A stretch of 31,565 bases of DNA from JANJUB01 sp040081075 (GTDB taxonomy: Bacteria; Armatimonadota; Fimbriimonadia; Fimbriimonadales; Fimbriimonadaceae), in the NCBI GenBank assembly GCA_040081075.1, contig JBEBHJ010000042.1:1-31565 (forward strand). Direction: 5' to 3'. A program made the position numbers and the translations under genes. Under the pieces are notes generated by a model, which had not been told where the DNA came from, ran no database searches, and saw only the letters and a program-made list of their open reading frames with translations. The stretch's first letter is position 1; every line of letters begins with the position of its first letter. This document shows positions 1-7,150 of this stretch, one piece after another.

Positions 1-426
1 GTTGAGCATAGCGGCAGCGGTTTCGCCCTGTGTCCTATCCATTCTCATGTCCAGGGGCCCTCCGTCACGGAAGCTCATTCCCCTTTCGGGATTGTCAACC
101 TGAGCTGAGTTAAGGCCGAGGTCGAGGAGGCAACCGTCGGCCTTTATACTCAGGTTCTGGAGGAGTGATGATATTGTTCGAAAGTCGGCATGCTTGAGCA
201 GGAGATTGGCTCCCAGACTTGCAGCAATCGGATTGAGACGTTCTCGGGCCGAAGCGAGCATGGTTTCGTCCCAATCCGTGCCAAGAACCGTCCCGCCGGT
301 GGAGACTTTTCCCAAAAATGCCTCGGAATGACCGCCCAACCCTAGAGTTCCATCAACTACGACCGACCCTGGCTTCAAATCAAGCACTTCAAGGATTTCG
401 TTTACCATTACGGGGTCGTGCTTCAT
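1..426 (-). CDS. rsmH: 16S rRNA (cytosine-1402-N4)-methyltransferase RsmH, N-terminal part (runs off the window)
   Basis: RsmH (MraW) is a SAM-dependent enzyme that methylates C1402 of 16S rRNA in the ribosomal P site. About 142 codons are present; the C-terminal half lies outside the window. The start MKHDPVMVNEILEVL matches the family opening HxPVM..E. It is followed by the glycine-rich SAM loop (DGTLGLGGHSEAFL, about residues 26-39) and the conserved block LGLNSAQVDNPERGMSFRDG leading to PLDMRMD. It follows mraZ on the same strand, the usual order at the head of the dcw cluster. The frame stays open upstream to an ATG at 522 that overlaps the end of mraZ and has AGGAGG only 3 bases before it. 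I prefer 426 because of the family N-terminus. The identity is clear; the start is less so. Confidence 0.95.
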   Translation of the reverse strand, partial: MKHDPVMVNEILEVLDLKPGSVVVDGTLGLGGHSEAFLGKVSTGGTVLGTDWDETMLASARERLNPIAASLGANLLLKHADFRTISSLLQNLSIKADGCLLDLGLNSAQVDNPERGMSFRDGGPLDMRMDRTQGETAAAMLN

Positions 427-497
427 AGCCTTGTTAATGGCGAGGGGGCCGGCGATGAGACTTCTCAACCGAACGACCCGGCGCAGTACACTCGAAT

Positions 498-995
498 CTA
501 CGAGGACGCCGGTGGTTGCCATCTGCCTCCTAGCTTGTCTTCGGCCCTATCCATGGCCTTCTCTCGCTTCAAGTCAACTGAATCGGGATCGTCGAGATAC
601 TTCTCATAAGTCTCAACATCCCAGATCTCAGCATAAAGGCCGCACCCGATGATATAAACATCCTTGTTCAGGCCGGCCGCCTTCCTTAGTCTTGCGGGAA
701 CCACAACTCTGCCTTGAGCATCGAAGGATTGCCCGACATCGGCGTTTGCAAAAAACCACCTCATGTGGTCTTTTGCCCCAACTCCTGATGTAAACTGTTT
801 TCGAGCGTCTTCCTTCATTTGATCCCAGACTGACTTGGGGAGGACCTCGAGGTACGGCTTGCTTCCTAAACGAAACACAAAATCTGAGCTTAAGATGTCC
901 CGTTTCTTCTTTCCGAAGAGCAGGCGTCCTTTTTCGTCAAATTTTGCTTGTTCCGTTCCGGCAAGTTCTGTCCCTTCCGGCCATTCCACATTCAC
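498..995 (-). CDS. mraZ: Transcriptional regulator MraZ
   Basis: MraZ is a DNA-binding repressor of the mra/dcw cluster that forms ring-shaped oligomers. The protein has 165 residues, somewhat longer than the usual ~145. It has two SpoVT/AbrB-type half-domains, seen as DEKGRLLFGKKKRDIL near residues 20-35 and DAQGRVVVPARLRKAAGL in the second half. The typical ending GCGLYAEIWDVETYEKYL is followed by a charged tail. The start is GTG, with GGAG 7 bases upstream. It is the first gene of the minus-strand run into rsmH. Three direct repeats lie upstream (1080-1143), which fits autoregulation, although they are not the TGGGN boxes known from enterobacteria. Confidence 0.95.
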   Translation of the reverse strand: MNVEWPEGTELAGTEQAKFDEKGRLLFGKKKRDILSSDFVFRLGSKPYLEVLPKSVWDQMKEDARKQFTSGVGAKDHMRWFFANADVGQSFDAQGRVVVPARLRKAAGLNKDVYIIGCGLYAEIWDVETYEKYLDDPDSVDLKREKAMDRAEDKLGGRWQPPASS

Positions 996-1079
996 TTCTC
1001 AACTCCGATGGGAGATTGGTGGTCGCATCCTTGCTTCACCTCCCTCCCGAACAGGGATTTCCCCGCCCTGTGATGGAGG

Positions 1080-1143
1080 AATCATCCACATCCATGGGAT
1101 GAATCCTCCACTTGTATGGGATTCTATATCCAAATCACTCCAC
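1080..1143 (-). promoter_or_regulatory. Three direct repeats upstream of mraZ, candidate MraZ boxes
   Basis: On the plus strand the repeats read AATCATCCAC (1080-1089), AATCCTCCAC (1102-1111) and AATCACTCCAC (1133-1143). In the sense of mraZ this is GTGGATGATT, GTGGAGGATT and GTGGAGTGATT. The shared TCCAC ends are spaced 22 and 32 bases apart, close to two and three helical turns, so all would face the same side of the DNA. MraZ is known to bind tandem direct repeats before its own gene. The sequence here differs from the TGGGN type, so the role is inferred from position and phasing. Confidence 0.45.
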
Positions 1144-1281
1144 ATGCAAGGGCGAAATGGGTTTTTTGACCCCTTTTTGCGAAAATAACAGTCGATGTGT
1201 ATAGGGTAGTAGACGGACTGTTACATTTACTAGGGCTGTTGTCGCCAGAATCTCATTGCCTGTCTACTAAAATTCTCCGGC

Positions 1282-1302
1282 CTAGATTCGTCTAGAATCT
1301 AG
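1282..1302 (+). promoter_or_regulatory. Palindrome with embedded -10-like hexamer directly before the 1306 start
   Basis: CTAGATTC (1282-1289) and GAATCTAG (1295-1302) are perfect inverted 8-base arms around a 5-base loop. The hexamer TAGAAT (1293-1298) lies 7 bases before the GTG at 1306, where a -10 box for a leaderless transcript would sit. A dimeric repressor bound here would block that promoter. No T-run follows, so it is not a terminator. Confidence 0.4.
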
Positions 1303-1305
1303 CCA

Positions 1306-1953
1306 GTGGTCGTAACTGCACTTTGTTTGGTCCTGGGAACGTTTCGGGGTGACAAGGTGGAGTTGCGTCCGGGAAAAGGGAAGGTCTCACTTGAGGTCCA
1401 GGGGCGACCATATGACTCGACCGCGAACCCCAAGATCGTTTGGCTTAACGGCAAGGCAACCCGATCGCGCCTTCCCGGAGACTATCGTGTTATCATTCGT
1501 GGCTATACGCCGAAGGGGCGGGTTTTCGGGAGCTTCGAAGCCACGTTTTCCGGGGCATACTCTGGCCTTAACTCCTTCGCATTTCACACTCTGAACGGAA
1601 AGGTGGAGCTAATTCCCAATTCTAGGCGCGGGGAAGGGTATCCAGTCGCTTTCAAAGCACCAAATCAGATTATCGGGCTGGAATATGATGGTTTTCCCGG
1701 TAGAGAACTTGGGGAGTCGAGGGTAGTCTCGTGGGGATGGCTTTTGAACGGAGCTAAGGTAATCAGCCTCGGCCCCGCCGATGCCGTGAGATTCAATCCC
1801 AAGGGCGCGGTAGAGGGTTACTGCGAATGTGACGAAATGGGTGTCGCTGGTCACAGTAACCTGACCGGCTGGAAACCGCATTATCGTTCGTTCACCTGGT
1901 TGGGTGGAAAGCGTATTGAGGGATCAGTTTCCAGTTCGAGGCCGTTTCGCTAG
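1306..1953 (+). CDS. Hypothetical secreted protein
   Basis: I do not recognise this 215-residue protein. A short hydrophobic stretch at the N-terminus (VVTALCLVLGTF) could be a minimal export signal, though it lacks a charged start. The rest is rich in Gly, Tyr, Val and Ser and probably beta-rich, with Cys only near the end (YCECDE). The GTG start has no Shine-Dalgarno sequence, but TAGAAT lies 7 bases before it and a palindrome overlaps that box, so a leaderless transcript is likely. The next gene starts 35 bases downstream on the same strand. The ORF is long, has no competing frame of quality and fills the space between its neighbours, so it is probably real. Confidence 0.6.
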   Translation: MVVTALCLVLGTFRGDKVELRPGKGKVSLEVQGRPYDSTANPKIVWLNGKATRSRLPGDYRVIIRGYTPKGRVFGSFEATFSGAYSGLNSFAFHTLNGKVELIPNSRRGEGYPVAFKAPNQIIGLEYDGFPGRELGESRVVSWGWLLNGAKVISLGPADAVRFNPKGAVEGYCECDEMGVAGHSNLTGWKPHYRSFTWLGGKRIEGSVSSSRPFR

Positions 1954-1988
1954 CTTTCCTGGTGTACAATGCCCCAAGGAGTATTTTT

Positions 1989-2237
1989 GTGAACATTTTT
2001 TTAGTTATCCTGGCGGTTCTTTTTGCACTGGGGGGACTAGGGGCCTTCATCTTTGTGCTGGTGGAGATGTTTCAGGACGAGGTGTGGAAGGGCGTCCTCG
2101 GGCTCTTGTGTGGCTTCTACTGGCTCTACTACGCCATCGTAGAGTTCGACCACGATTGGAAGTGGGTGATCATCCTAGTTGGGCTCGGTGGCAACGGGAT
2201 CGCCGCAGGACTTCTAAGAATGGCTGGCGCGGGCTAA
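1989..2237 (+). CDS. Small three-segment membrane protein (82 aa)
   Basis: The frame opens at 1962, but the GTG at 1989 is the better start: AAGGAG (1976-1981) stands 7 bases before it. The protein is mostly hydrophobic. It has a first membrane segment at about residues 2-27 (FLVILAVLFALGGLGAFIFVLV), a second around GVLGLLCGFYWLYYAIV, and a third around WVIILVGLGGNGIAAGLL, with short acidic loops (FQDEVW, EFDHDWKW). No family is recognised. It follows the 1306 gene on the same strand. Its stop codon overlaps the stop of the convergent metH-like gene by 4 bases, so no terminator separates them. Confidence 0.7.
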   Translation: MNIFLVILAVLFALGGLGAFIFVLVEMFQDEVWKGVLGLLCGFYWLYYAIVEFDHDWKWVIILVGLGGNGIAAGLLRMAGAG

Positions 2238-4168
2238 GCAGAGGTCGCAAATTCTCGGCGATCAAACACAACGTCCTCGGCCACTTTCCAAATGTCCGGA
2301 TCAATGCGGTTTTCCGGAAGGATCTTGGAAAAGTGAACGATTGCACTCGACATACCGGCTTCTCGGCAATAATGCAGAAAAGCCGAATTGAGGACCATTC
2401 TGGCCGCTGGCTTTAGCCCGAAGCTGATGTTGCTTACTCCCAGAAGTGTATTCACACGAGGGAATTGCCATTTGACTTCAGCGATGGCGTTAATTGTCTG
2501 CATTCCCGCTCCGCGAAACTCCTCATCGCCTGATCCGAGGGTAAACGTGAGGCAGTCTAGAAAGACATCGTGATCAGGCAGGCCCGCTGCTCTCGTTGCG
2601 CTCAATAGCCGGGCGGCGATTTCTAGCTTCTTGTCACAGGTCTTCGCCATTCCATCTTCATCGATGGTCAGCGCGACGACGGCTGCGCCGTATTTCCTGC
2701 ATAGCGCCAAAACCTCATCCACGCGCCGTCCCCCATCCTCAAAGTTGATAGAGTTAACAATCGGCTTGCCCGCAACCGATTGCAGAGCGGCTTCGATCAC
2801 GTTAGACTCGGTGGAATCAATCATGATGGGAACCGTGACATGCCGATTGTAGTAGCTTAAAAGCGTACGCATATCACGTTCCTCGTCTCGGCCCACATAC
2901 GCAGTGCACACGTCGAGGATATGCGATCCTTCACCCTCTAGTTCTCTTGCAAGCTCGGTCAGGCCCTCCCAGTTTTCGGCCGCGAGCATGTCCCGAAAAG
3001 CTCGACTTCCGTTGGCATTAGTTTTTTCTCCGATGATGAGGAAGCTGGCGTCTTGATGATACGGCTGGAACTGGTAAAGAGAAGAACACCCGACCAGCGA
3101 AAATGCGTCGGCTTGTTCGTCCCGAGTAATCAAGAAATCGAAACCAGGGAAAAGGTGACTTTGCTCTCTCCAATGGCAGCGCGCTGAGTGCTGCTTTCCG
3201 TGGAGGCCATCGGAGAGTGCCGCAATATGGTCTGGCGTCGTTCCGCAGCAGCCTCCCACCATGGCGACGCCGAAGTCCTCGATGAAATCGCGATGGTGGT
3301 TGGTTAACTCGCTGGGAGTCAACTTGTACACGCCCTGACCATTCTCCATGACGGGTAGACCCGCGTTTGGTTGGACACTGATTGGACGGGTTGAGTTTTG
3401 GCCCAAAAATCTCACATGCGGTGCCATCTCGGCCGGGCCCGTAGCGCAGTTAATCCCTAGGGCATTAACGGTAGGGAAGGCTTCGATCATGTTTAGGGCG
3501 GCGGCAATATCGCTGCCGACGAGCATTGTGCCGGTTTGTTCGATCGTTACCTGGACAAAGAGGGGAACCCTACGGCCAGTCTCGGCCATGGCTCGATTCG
3601 CGGCAACAATGCCTGCTTTGACCATTAACAGGTCTTGACATGTTTCGAGCAAAAGGCAATCTGCGCCGCCAGTTAGGAGCGCCTGATAGGAAACACAGTA
3701 GGTGGATTCTATCTCGTCCCATGTGGTTTGCCCCAGAGTTATGAGTTTGGTGCCAGGCCCAATCGCGCCGGCCACGTAACGAGGCCTCGCCGGAGTTGAG
3801 AGGGCATCGACAGCACGGCGGGCGATTTGGGCTGCGGCCAAGCTGCACTCATAAACAAGCTCGGGAATATCGTATTCGGCAAGAACTATCGAGGTGCCGC
3901 CAAAAGTGTTAGTCTCAATGATATCGGCCCCGGCTTCAAGGTAGCGCCGGTGGATCGCCTCGATCACTTCTGGTCGACTCAGGTTCAACAGCTCATTACA
4001 ACCGTCAAGATTGGGCTCGGTTAAGCGGAGTCGAGCCGCATCGGCTGACTCAGAGATTCCGGATGGGATAAAGAAGTCTTCCGATGAGAGATTGGCGGCG
4101 TGAATCTGCGTTCCCATGGCACCATCCCAGATAAGGATGTGCTTCGCAAGTGACTCTAAGATTCCCAC
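2234..4168 (-). CDS. Methionine synthase MetH-like protein: homocysteine and pterin (methyl-THF) domains only
   Basis: MetH moves a methyl group from methyl-tetrahydrofolate to homocysteine through cobalamin. This 644-residue protein has the first two modules only. The homocysteine-binding domain opens with WDGAMGTQ near residue 14 and carries the zinc cysteines in GINCATGP (Cys241) and GGCCG (Cys307/308). The pterin-binding domain begins at FLIIGEKTNANGSRAF (about 376-391) and runs to the family block KILPENRIDP...EDVVFDRR. The protein ends 6 residues later. Full MetH (about 1200 aa) continues with the cap, B12-binding and reactivation domains, which are absent here. I chose GTG 4168 because it gives the family's short N-terminus and has AATAAT 6 bases upstream; a TTG at 4231 would add 21 unconserved residues. 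Confidence 0.9.
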   Translation of the reverse strand: MGILESLAKHILIWDGAMGTQIHAANLSSEDFFIPSGISESADAARLRLTEPNLDGCNELLNLSRPEVIEAIHRRYLEAGADIIETNTFGGTSIVLAEYDIPELVYECSLAAAQIARRAVDALSTPARPRYVAGAIGPGTKLITLGQTTWDEIESTYCVSYQALLTGGADCLLLETCQDLLMVKAGIVAANRAMAETGRRVPLFVQVTIEQTGTMLVGSDIAAALNMIEAFPTVNALGINCATGPAEMAPHVRFLGQNSTRPISVQPNAGLPVMENGQGVYKLTPSELTNHHRDFIEDFGVAMVGGCCGTTPDHIAALSDGLHGKQHSARCHWREQSHLFPGFDFLITRDEQADAFSLVGCSSLYQFQPYHQDASFLIIGEKTNANGSRAFRDMLAAENWEGLTELARELEGEGSHILDVCTAYVGRDEERDMRTLLSYYNRHVTVPIMIDSTESNVIEAALQSVAGKPIVNSINFEDGGRRVDEVLALCRKYGAAVVALTIDEDGMAKTCDKKLEIAARLLSATRAAGLPDHDVFLDCLTFTLGSGDEEFRGAGMQTINAIAEVKWQFPRVNTLLGVSNISFGLKPAARMVLNSAFLHYCREAGMSSAIVHFSKILPENRIDPDIWKVAEDVVFDRREFATSA

Positions 4169-4174
4169 ATCTCT

Positions 4175-4180
4175 ATTATT
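4175..4180 (-). promoter_or_regulatory. Putative leaderless -10 element of the metH-like gene
   Basis: Read on the minus strand this is AATAAT, covering positions -12 to -7 from the GTG at 4168. It has the A at -11 and T at -7 that sigma-70-type promoters favour. There is no Shine-Dalgarno sequence before this GTG, so transcription probably begins at the start codon. Inference from sequence only. Confidence 0.35.
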
Positions 4181-4278
4181 GCAGGTAAACCTACTGCCAG
4201 CAGGTCTGCCGGAAAAAAATGCACCTCGCAAAACTGGCGGGCGGATTCCCGATCAGAGAGCCAATCTTTACTTCTTGT

Positions 4279-4389
4279 ATGCTTCAAGTAACAGCAATCG
4301 CAGTGTGTGTGTTAGCCGCTATCGGCGCCCTGTGCCTTTACCGTCAGGCTGAATCTGAACCCCACCACGCAGAAGAGCCCCAGCCATAG
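4279..4389 (+). CDS. Tiny membrane-anchored peptide (36 aa)
   Basis: A 36-codon frame starts at ATG 4279 and ends with TAG at 4387. The peptide has one membrane segment (VTAIAVCVLAAIGALCLY, residues 4-21) followed by an Arg and a short polar tail rich in Glu, His and Pro. This is the usual shape of a single-pass small membrane protein. No Shine-Dalgarno sequence is seen before it. The stop codon forms the loop of a perfect 12-base terminator stem, so the last five codons code and fold at once. The alternative is a chance frame over the terminator and promoter. The clean hydrophobic block and the coincidence of stop and terminator make it worth listing. Confidence 0.4.
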   Translation: MLQVTAIAVCVLAAIGALCLYRQAESEPHHAEEPQP

Positions 4390-4401
4390 TGGCTGGGGCT
4401 C
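4375..4401. terminator. Perfect 12-bp hairpin between a small ORF and the HAF-repeat gene
   Basis: GAGCCCCAGCCA (4375-4386) pairs with TGGCTGGGGCTC (4390-4401) around the loop TAG. The stem is very GC-rich. It lies just past the 3' end of the minus-strand gene ending at 4416 and at the end of the plus-strand small ORF, so it could serve both directions. The flanking T-runs are poor (TGTTC on the plus side, TTC on the minus side). Confidence 0.6.
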
Positions 4402-4415
4402 TGTTCATGTTCGGC

Positions 4416-6941
4416 TTACTGCGCCACAATCGGGCGAGTAATGCTGATGGCACCGCGCGTGGCAGTTAGCTCTGCCGTGCCCGCTTTAAGAACAGTGAGC
4501 TGATATGTGCCCAGGGAAGATCCGGGTGGAATCGTTAGACCGAACGGAGGCAATGCCGTTGTATTATCGCTGGTGAAGAGCAAGATGTTTGCTCCTCCAA
4601 CTTGAGCCGGGCGATTCAATACACAAGTGCATGTCACCACGATCGGATACGCACCCATGGGTGGAGGCATAACCGGCGTTGGAACGTTGTGTACGACCAA
4701 GTCCGCACCTTGAACGATCAACGTCGCCGTCTTGGATACGGACAGGTAAACCGCAACAAGCGTGACCGACCGCGTGCTCTGAACAACATTGGTTGCGATG
4801 TTGAACTGCTTATAGGTGGCGCCTTGAGGGATGGTCACTGTTCCCGGAGGCACAGCACCCGCGTCACTCGATGAGAGTGAAACAGCGGCTCCTCCAACCG
4901 GTGCTGGCGCGTTGAGAACAACTGATCCCTTAGATGCCGTTAGACCTAGCACGGTGCTTGGTGAAACGAGTAGGTGGATCAACTCCGGCGCTCGCACCGT
5001 TAGGGCTGCCGTCTTCGTGGAAGAGTTGAAGTTGCCCGTGATAATCACGTTTGTGGTTGTTTGAACAACGGACGTGGTAATCGAGAACGTTTGACTTCGG
5101 GTTCCGGGCAGTACGAGAACAGATGTTGGCACGGCCGCTGCAGAAGGAGCACTACTGTTAAGAAGCACCCTAGCACCAGTTCCGAGAGCATTATTCGTAA
5201 TCAGAGCAGTTCCCGTTACAGCGGTTCCGCCAAGAACGCTCGTTGGATTAACCGTGATGCTCTCCAAGAATGGAAGTGACACTGTAAACGTGGCAGATCG
5301 GACGAGTCCACCAGCCGTTGCCGTGACCGTCACAACCTTATTAGAAGTAACCACATTGGTGTTGATCGGGAAGTTAGCTCGATTAGCTCCAGCCGGAACC
5401 GTGATTGAGGCTGGAACGGTTGCATAGGCTACATTTGAAGTTGCGAGCGCCACTGGCATGCCGCTCGTTGGTGCATTACCCAGTAGCTGAACCGTACCCG
5501 TTGTGGCAAGGCCACCGGTGATTCGATTCGGATTCACTGCAACCGACTGAAGGGTCGTTGGCTGAACACGAAGTTGGGCTGTTTGGGTGTATCCAAAGCG
5601 CTCAGCGGTTATGAGTAGCGGGGTCGAAACTGTGACGGGTGAAGTAACGATATTGAAATTCACTTGGGTCGAAGATTGGGGAACGGTTACAGTAGCCGGA
5701 ACTTGCGCGATGCCGTTGTTGGAACGAACGTTAACAATCGTTCCTCCAAAAGGAGCCGGGTTATTTAGCTGAACTGTTCCAATCGTGTTCAAGCCACCAG
5801 GAATCGAGTTTGGATCAATCGTGAGCGATACGGGGACGTTCACTGGGTCAAGTCGAATGCAGTGAATCTCGCCATTTCGAGTGTAGGTTCCCGTTATCTG
5901 CCCGACATTATTCATCGAAATGAGATTATCAATAACGATTGAAGTGTTCGCTGGAAGAAGCTGTTGGATATCAAACCCAACGTAGAAAGGGTCGAAAGGA
6001 ATGGGATACCAAATGCAACCACGATACTGAACGGTCACTTGACCGTTGACTTCGAAGAGCCGCCCCGATCGTCCAACGATCACATTGCTTCGGTTGACGC
6101 CGTGAGCTTCCGAAACGTTGTCATTCTGAAGCGGTGGCATGTAGAAAGGGTCAGTCGGTCCTGGGGAACAGAATCCAACGGTGCTAAGCACGCTTGGCCC
6201 AACGTTTCCGCCAGTAGGGAAGCCTGATGTTCCGACAAAAAAGTTTTGGTCAGTATCCCAAATATTTGTGTCCGTGATGTCGTATGGAGTTGCAACGGTG
6301 TCTTCTTGACGACGAGGATCTGATTCCGTCAGCGTATCGGTGGTCTCGGGCAGAATCGGAGGAGTCCACAGCCAGACGCTTCCATCGGGCGTGGTACCAA
6401 CGATTCGATTGCGATCATTCATCGCGGTCGCGAAGATTGCCGCAGAGAATCGTCCCGCCGGAGTGATTACCCAGGCCGCTTGGTTGGTGAGGTCATTGAC
6501 TACTTGGTAGCCAGCTGAGTTAACGGCGGCGCCCGCTGTAACCGGACCAGGATTGCCGTTCAAACCGTTGAAAAAGTTGGGCAGAATCTCTTGAATCGCT
6601 CCGTTTTGCCACAAAAAGGCTTTTTGACTGTTGCCGCTACCTGATGTACCAATGATCAGGCCAGACGTGTTCATGTCCATGGCTTCAGCGCCGTTCCGCC
6701 CGGGCAACGTTCCCAGATCAATCAGGCTTGTCCCGTTGTGAAGGAAAGCGCTCTTACCGCCGATTCGCTGGGTGAACCCGGTCACCTTACCGTTTTGGGT
6801 TACACGAGCTGGCTGGTTAATAATGCCGCCAGGCAACACGCCCAGGTCTGTAACGATGTAGCGATCTTGCGCTTGCGAAGCCACTACGCTCGACATAACC
6901 GCCAACACGGCTAAAGGTCTAATTAATCTCAATCCACGCAT
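4416..6941 (-). CDS. Secreted HAF-repeat protein with tandem Ig-like repeats
   Basis: An 841-residue exported protein. A classical signal peptide (MRGLRLIRPLAVLAVMSSVV, cleavage likely after ASQAQ) is followed by an N-terminal region of HAF-type repeats with the pattern DLG.LPG...A..MN..G.I.GTS, up to about residue 365. Next come five tandem repeats of about 91-95 residues, starting near 373, 467, 562, 657 and 748. Their common plan is V.P.S..GG...GTV.L..PAP.GG..V.L.SS followed by P..VTVP.G....F.I.T..V. The fifth is the most diverged and carries two extra cysteines (VTCTC). ATG 6941 is preceded by AGAGGAAA with good spacing; an upstream frame extension to 6965 is not needed. The role is unknown, probably a surface or extracellular beta-rich protein. 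Confidence 0.85.
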   Translation of the reverse strand: MRGLRLIRPLAVLAVMSSVVASQAQDRYIVTDLGVLPGGIINQPARVTQNGKVTGFTQRIGGKSAFLHNGTSLIDLGTLPGRNGAEAMDMNTSGLIIGTSGSGNSQKAFLWQNGAIQEILPNFFNGLNGNPGPVTAGAAVNSAGYQVVNDLTNQAAWVITPAGRFSAAIFATAMNDRNRIVGTTPDGSVWLWTPPILPETTDTLTESDPRRQEDTVATPYDITDTNIWDTDQNFFVGTSGFPTGGNVGPSVLSTVGFCSPGPTDPFYMPPLQNDNVSEAHGVNRSNVIVGRSGRLFEVNGQVTVQYRGCIWYPIPFDPFYVGFDIQQLLPANTSIVIDNLISMNNVGQITGTYTRNGEIHCIRLDPVNVPVSLTIDPNSIPGGLNTIGTVQLNNPAPFGGTIVNVRSNNGIAQVPATVTVPQSSTQVNFNIVTSPVTVSTPLLITAERFGYTQTAQLRVQPTTLQSVAVNPNRITGGLATTGTVQLLGNAPTSGMPVALATSNVAYATVPASITVPAGANRANFPINTNVVTSNKVVTVTATAGGLVRSATFTVSLPFLESITVNPTSVLGGTAVTGTALITNNALGTGARVLLNSSAPSAAAVPTSVLVLPGTRSQTFSITTSVVQTTTNVIITGNFNSSTKTAALTVRAPELIHLLVSPSTVLGLTASKGSVVLNAPAPVGGAAVSLSSSDAGAVPPGTVTIPQGATYKQFNIATNVVQSTRSVTLVAVYLSVSKTATLIVQGADLVVHNVPTPVMPPPMGAYPIVVTCTCVLNRPAQVGGANILLFTSDNTTALPPFGLTIPPGSSLGTYQLTVLKAGTAELTATRGAISITRPIVAQ

Positions 6942-7000
6942 CAAAATTTCCTCTCCGGAGCACACGATGTACCTGACGAATAAGACAGGATAATCCCGCC

Positions 7001-7031
7001 GATTCGTTCACGTTCACCAGTATAACGAATC
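7001..7031. promoter_or_regulatory. Inverted repeat in the divergent promoter region (HAF gene / SLBB gene)
   Basis: GATTCGTT (7001-7008) and AACGAATC (7024-7031) are perfect 8-base inverted arms whose starts are 23 bases apart, about two helical turns. Between the arms lies AGTATA, which reads TATACT on the minus strand, a good -10 box for the HAF gene about 70 bases downstream. The geometry suits a dimeric regulator. The factor cannot be named from the sequence. Confidence 0.4.
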
Positions 7032-7150
7032 ATACCGCCTTAACGGAGCGTATGCAAGCAGTTTTGCTGAAATATGCGTGAAAAACCTTTCGTCAAATCA
7101 GCCGTAGTGGTGGGAATCAGAACCCTGCAATTTTGCGTCTGAAAGAAACA

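Larger units (their letters stand above)
996..1305. other. Divergent intergenic region between mraZ and the 1306 gene
   Basis: I see no gene here. It holds the mraZ leader with an SD-like GGAG, a short inverted repeat (CAGGG at 1052-1056 with CCCTG at 1066-1070), and three direct repeats at 1080-1143. A T-rich/AT-rich part lies at 1160-1230. A palindrome at 1282-1302 sits directly before the plus-strand gene. It probably carries promoters in both directions. Confidence 0.6.

Noticed and set aside
1904..2416. 170-codon plus-strand frame
   Set aside because: It covers the ends of three better-supported genes in another frame and has no motif. It is a shadow.
4169..4231. TTG start for the metH-like gene at 4231
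   Set aside because: The 21 extra residues are unconserved in character, and the family domain begins about 14 residues after the GTG at 4168.
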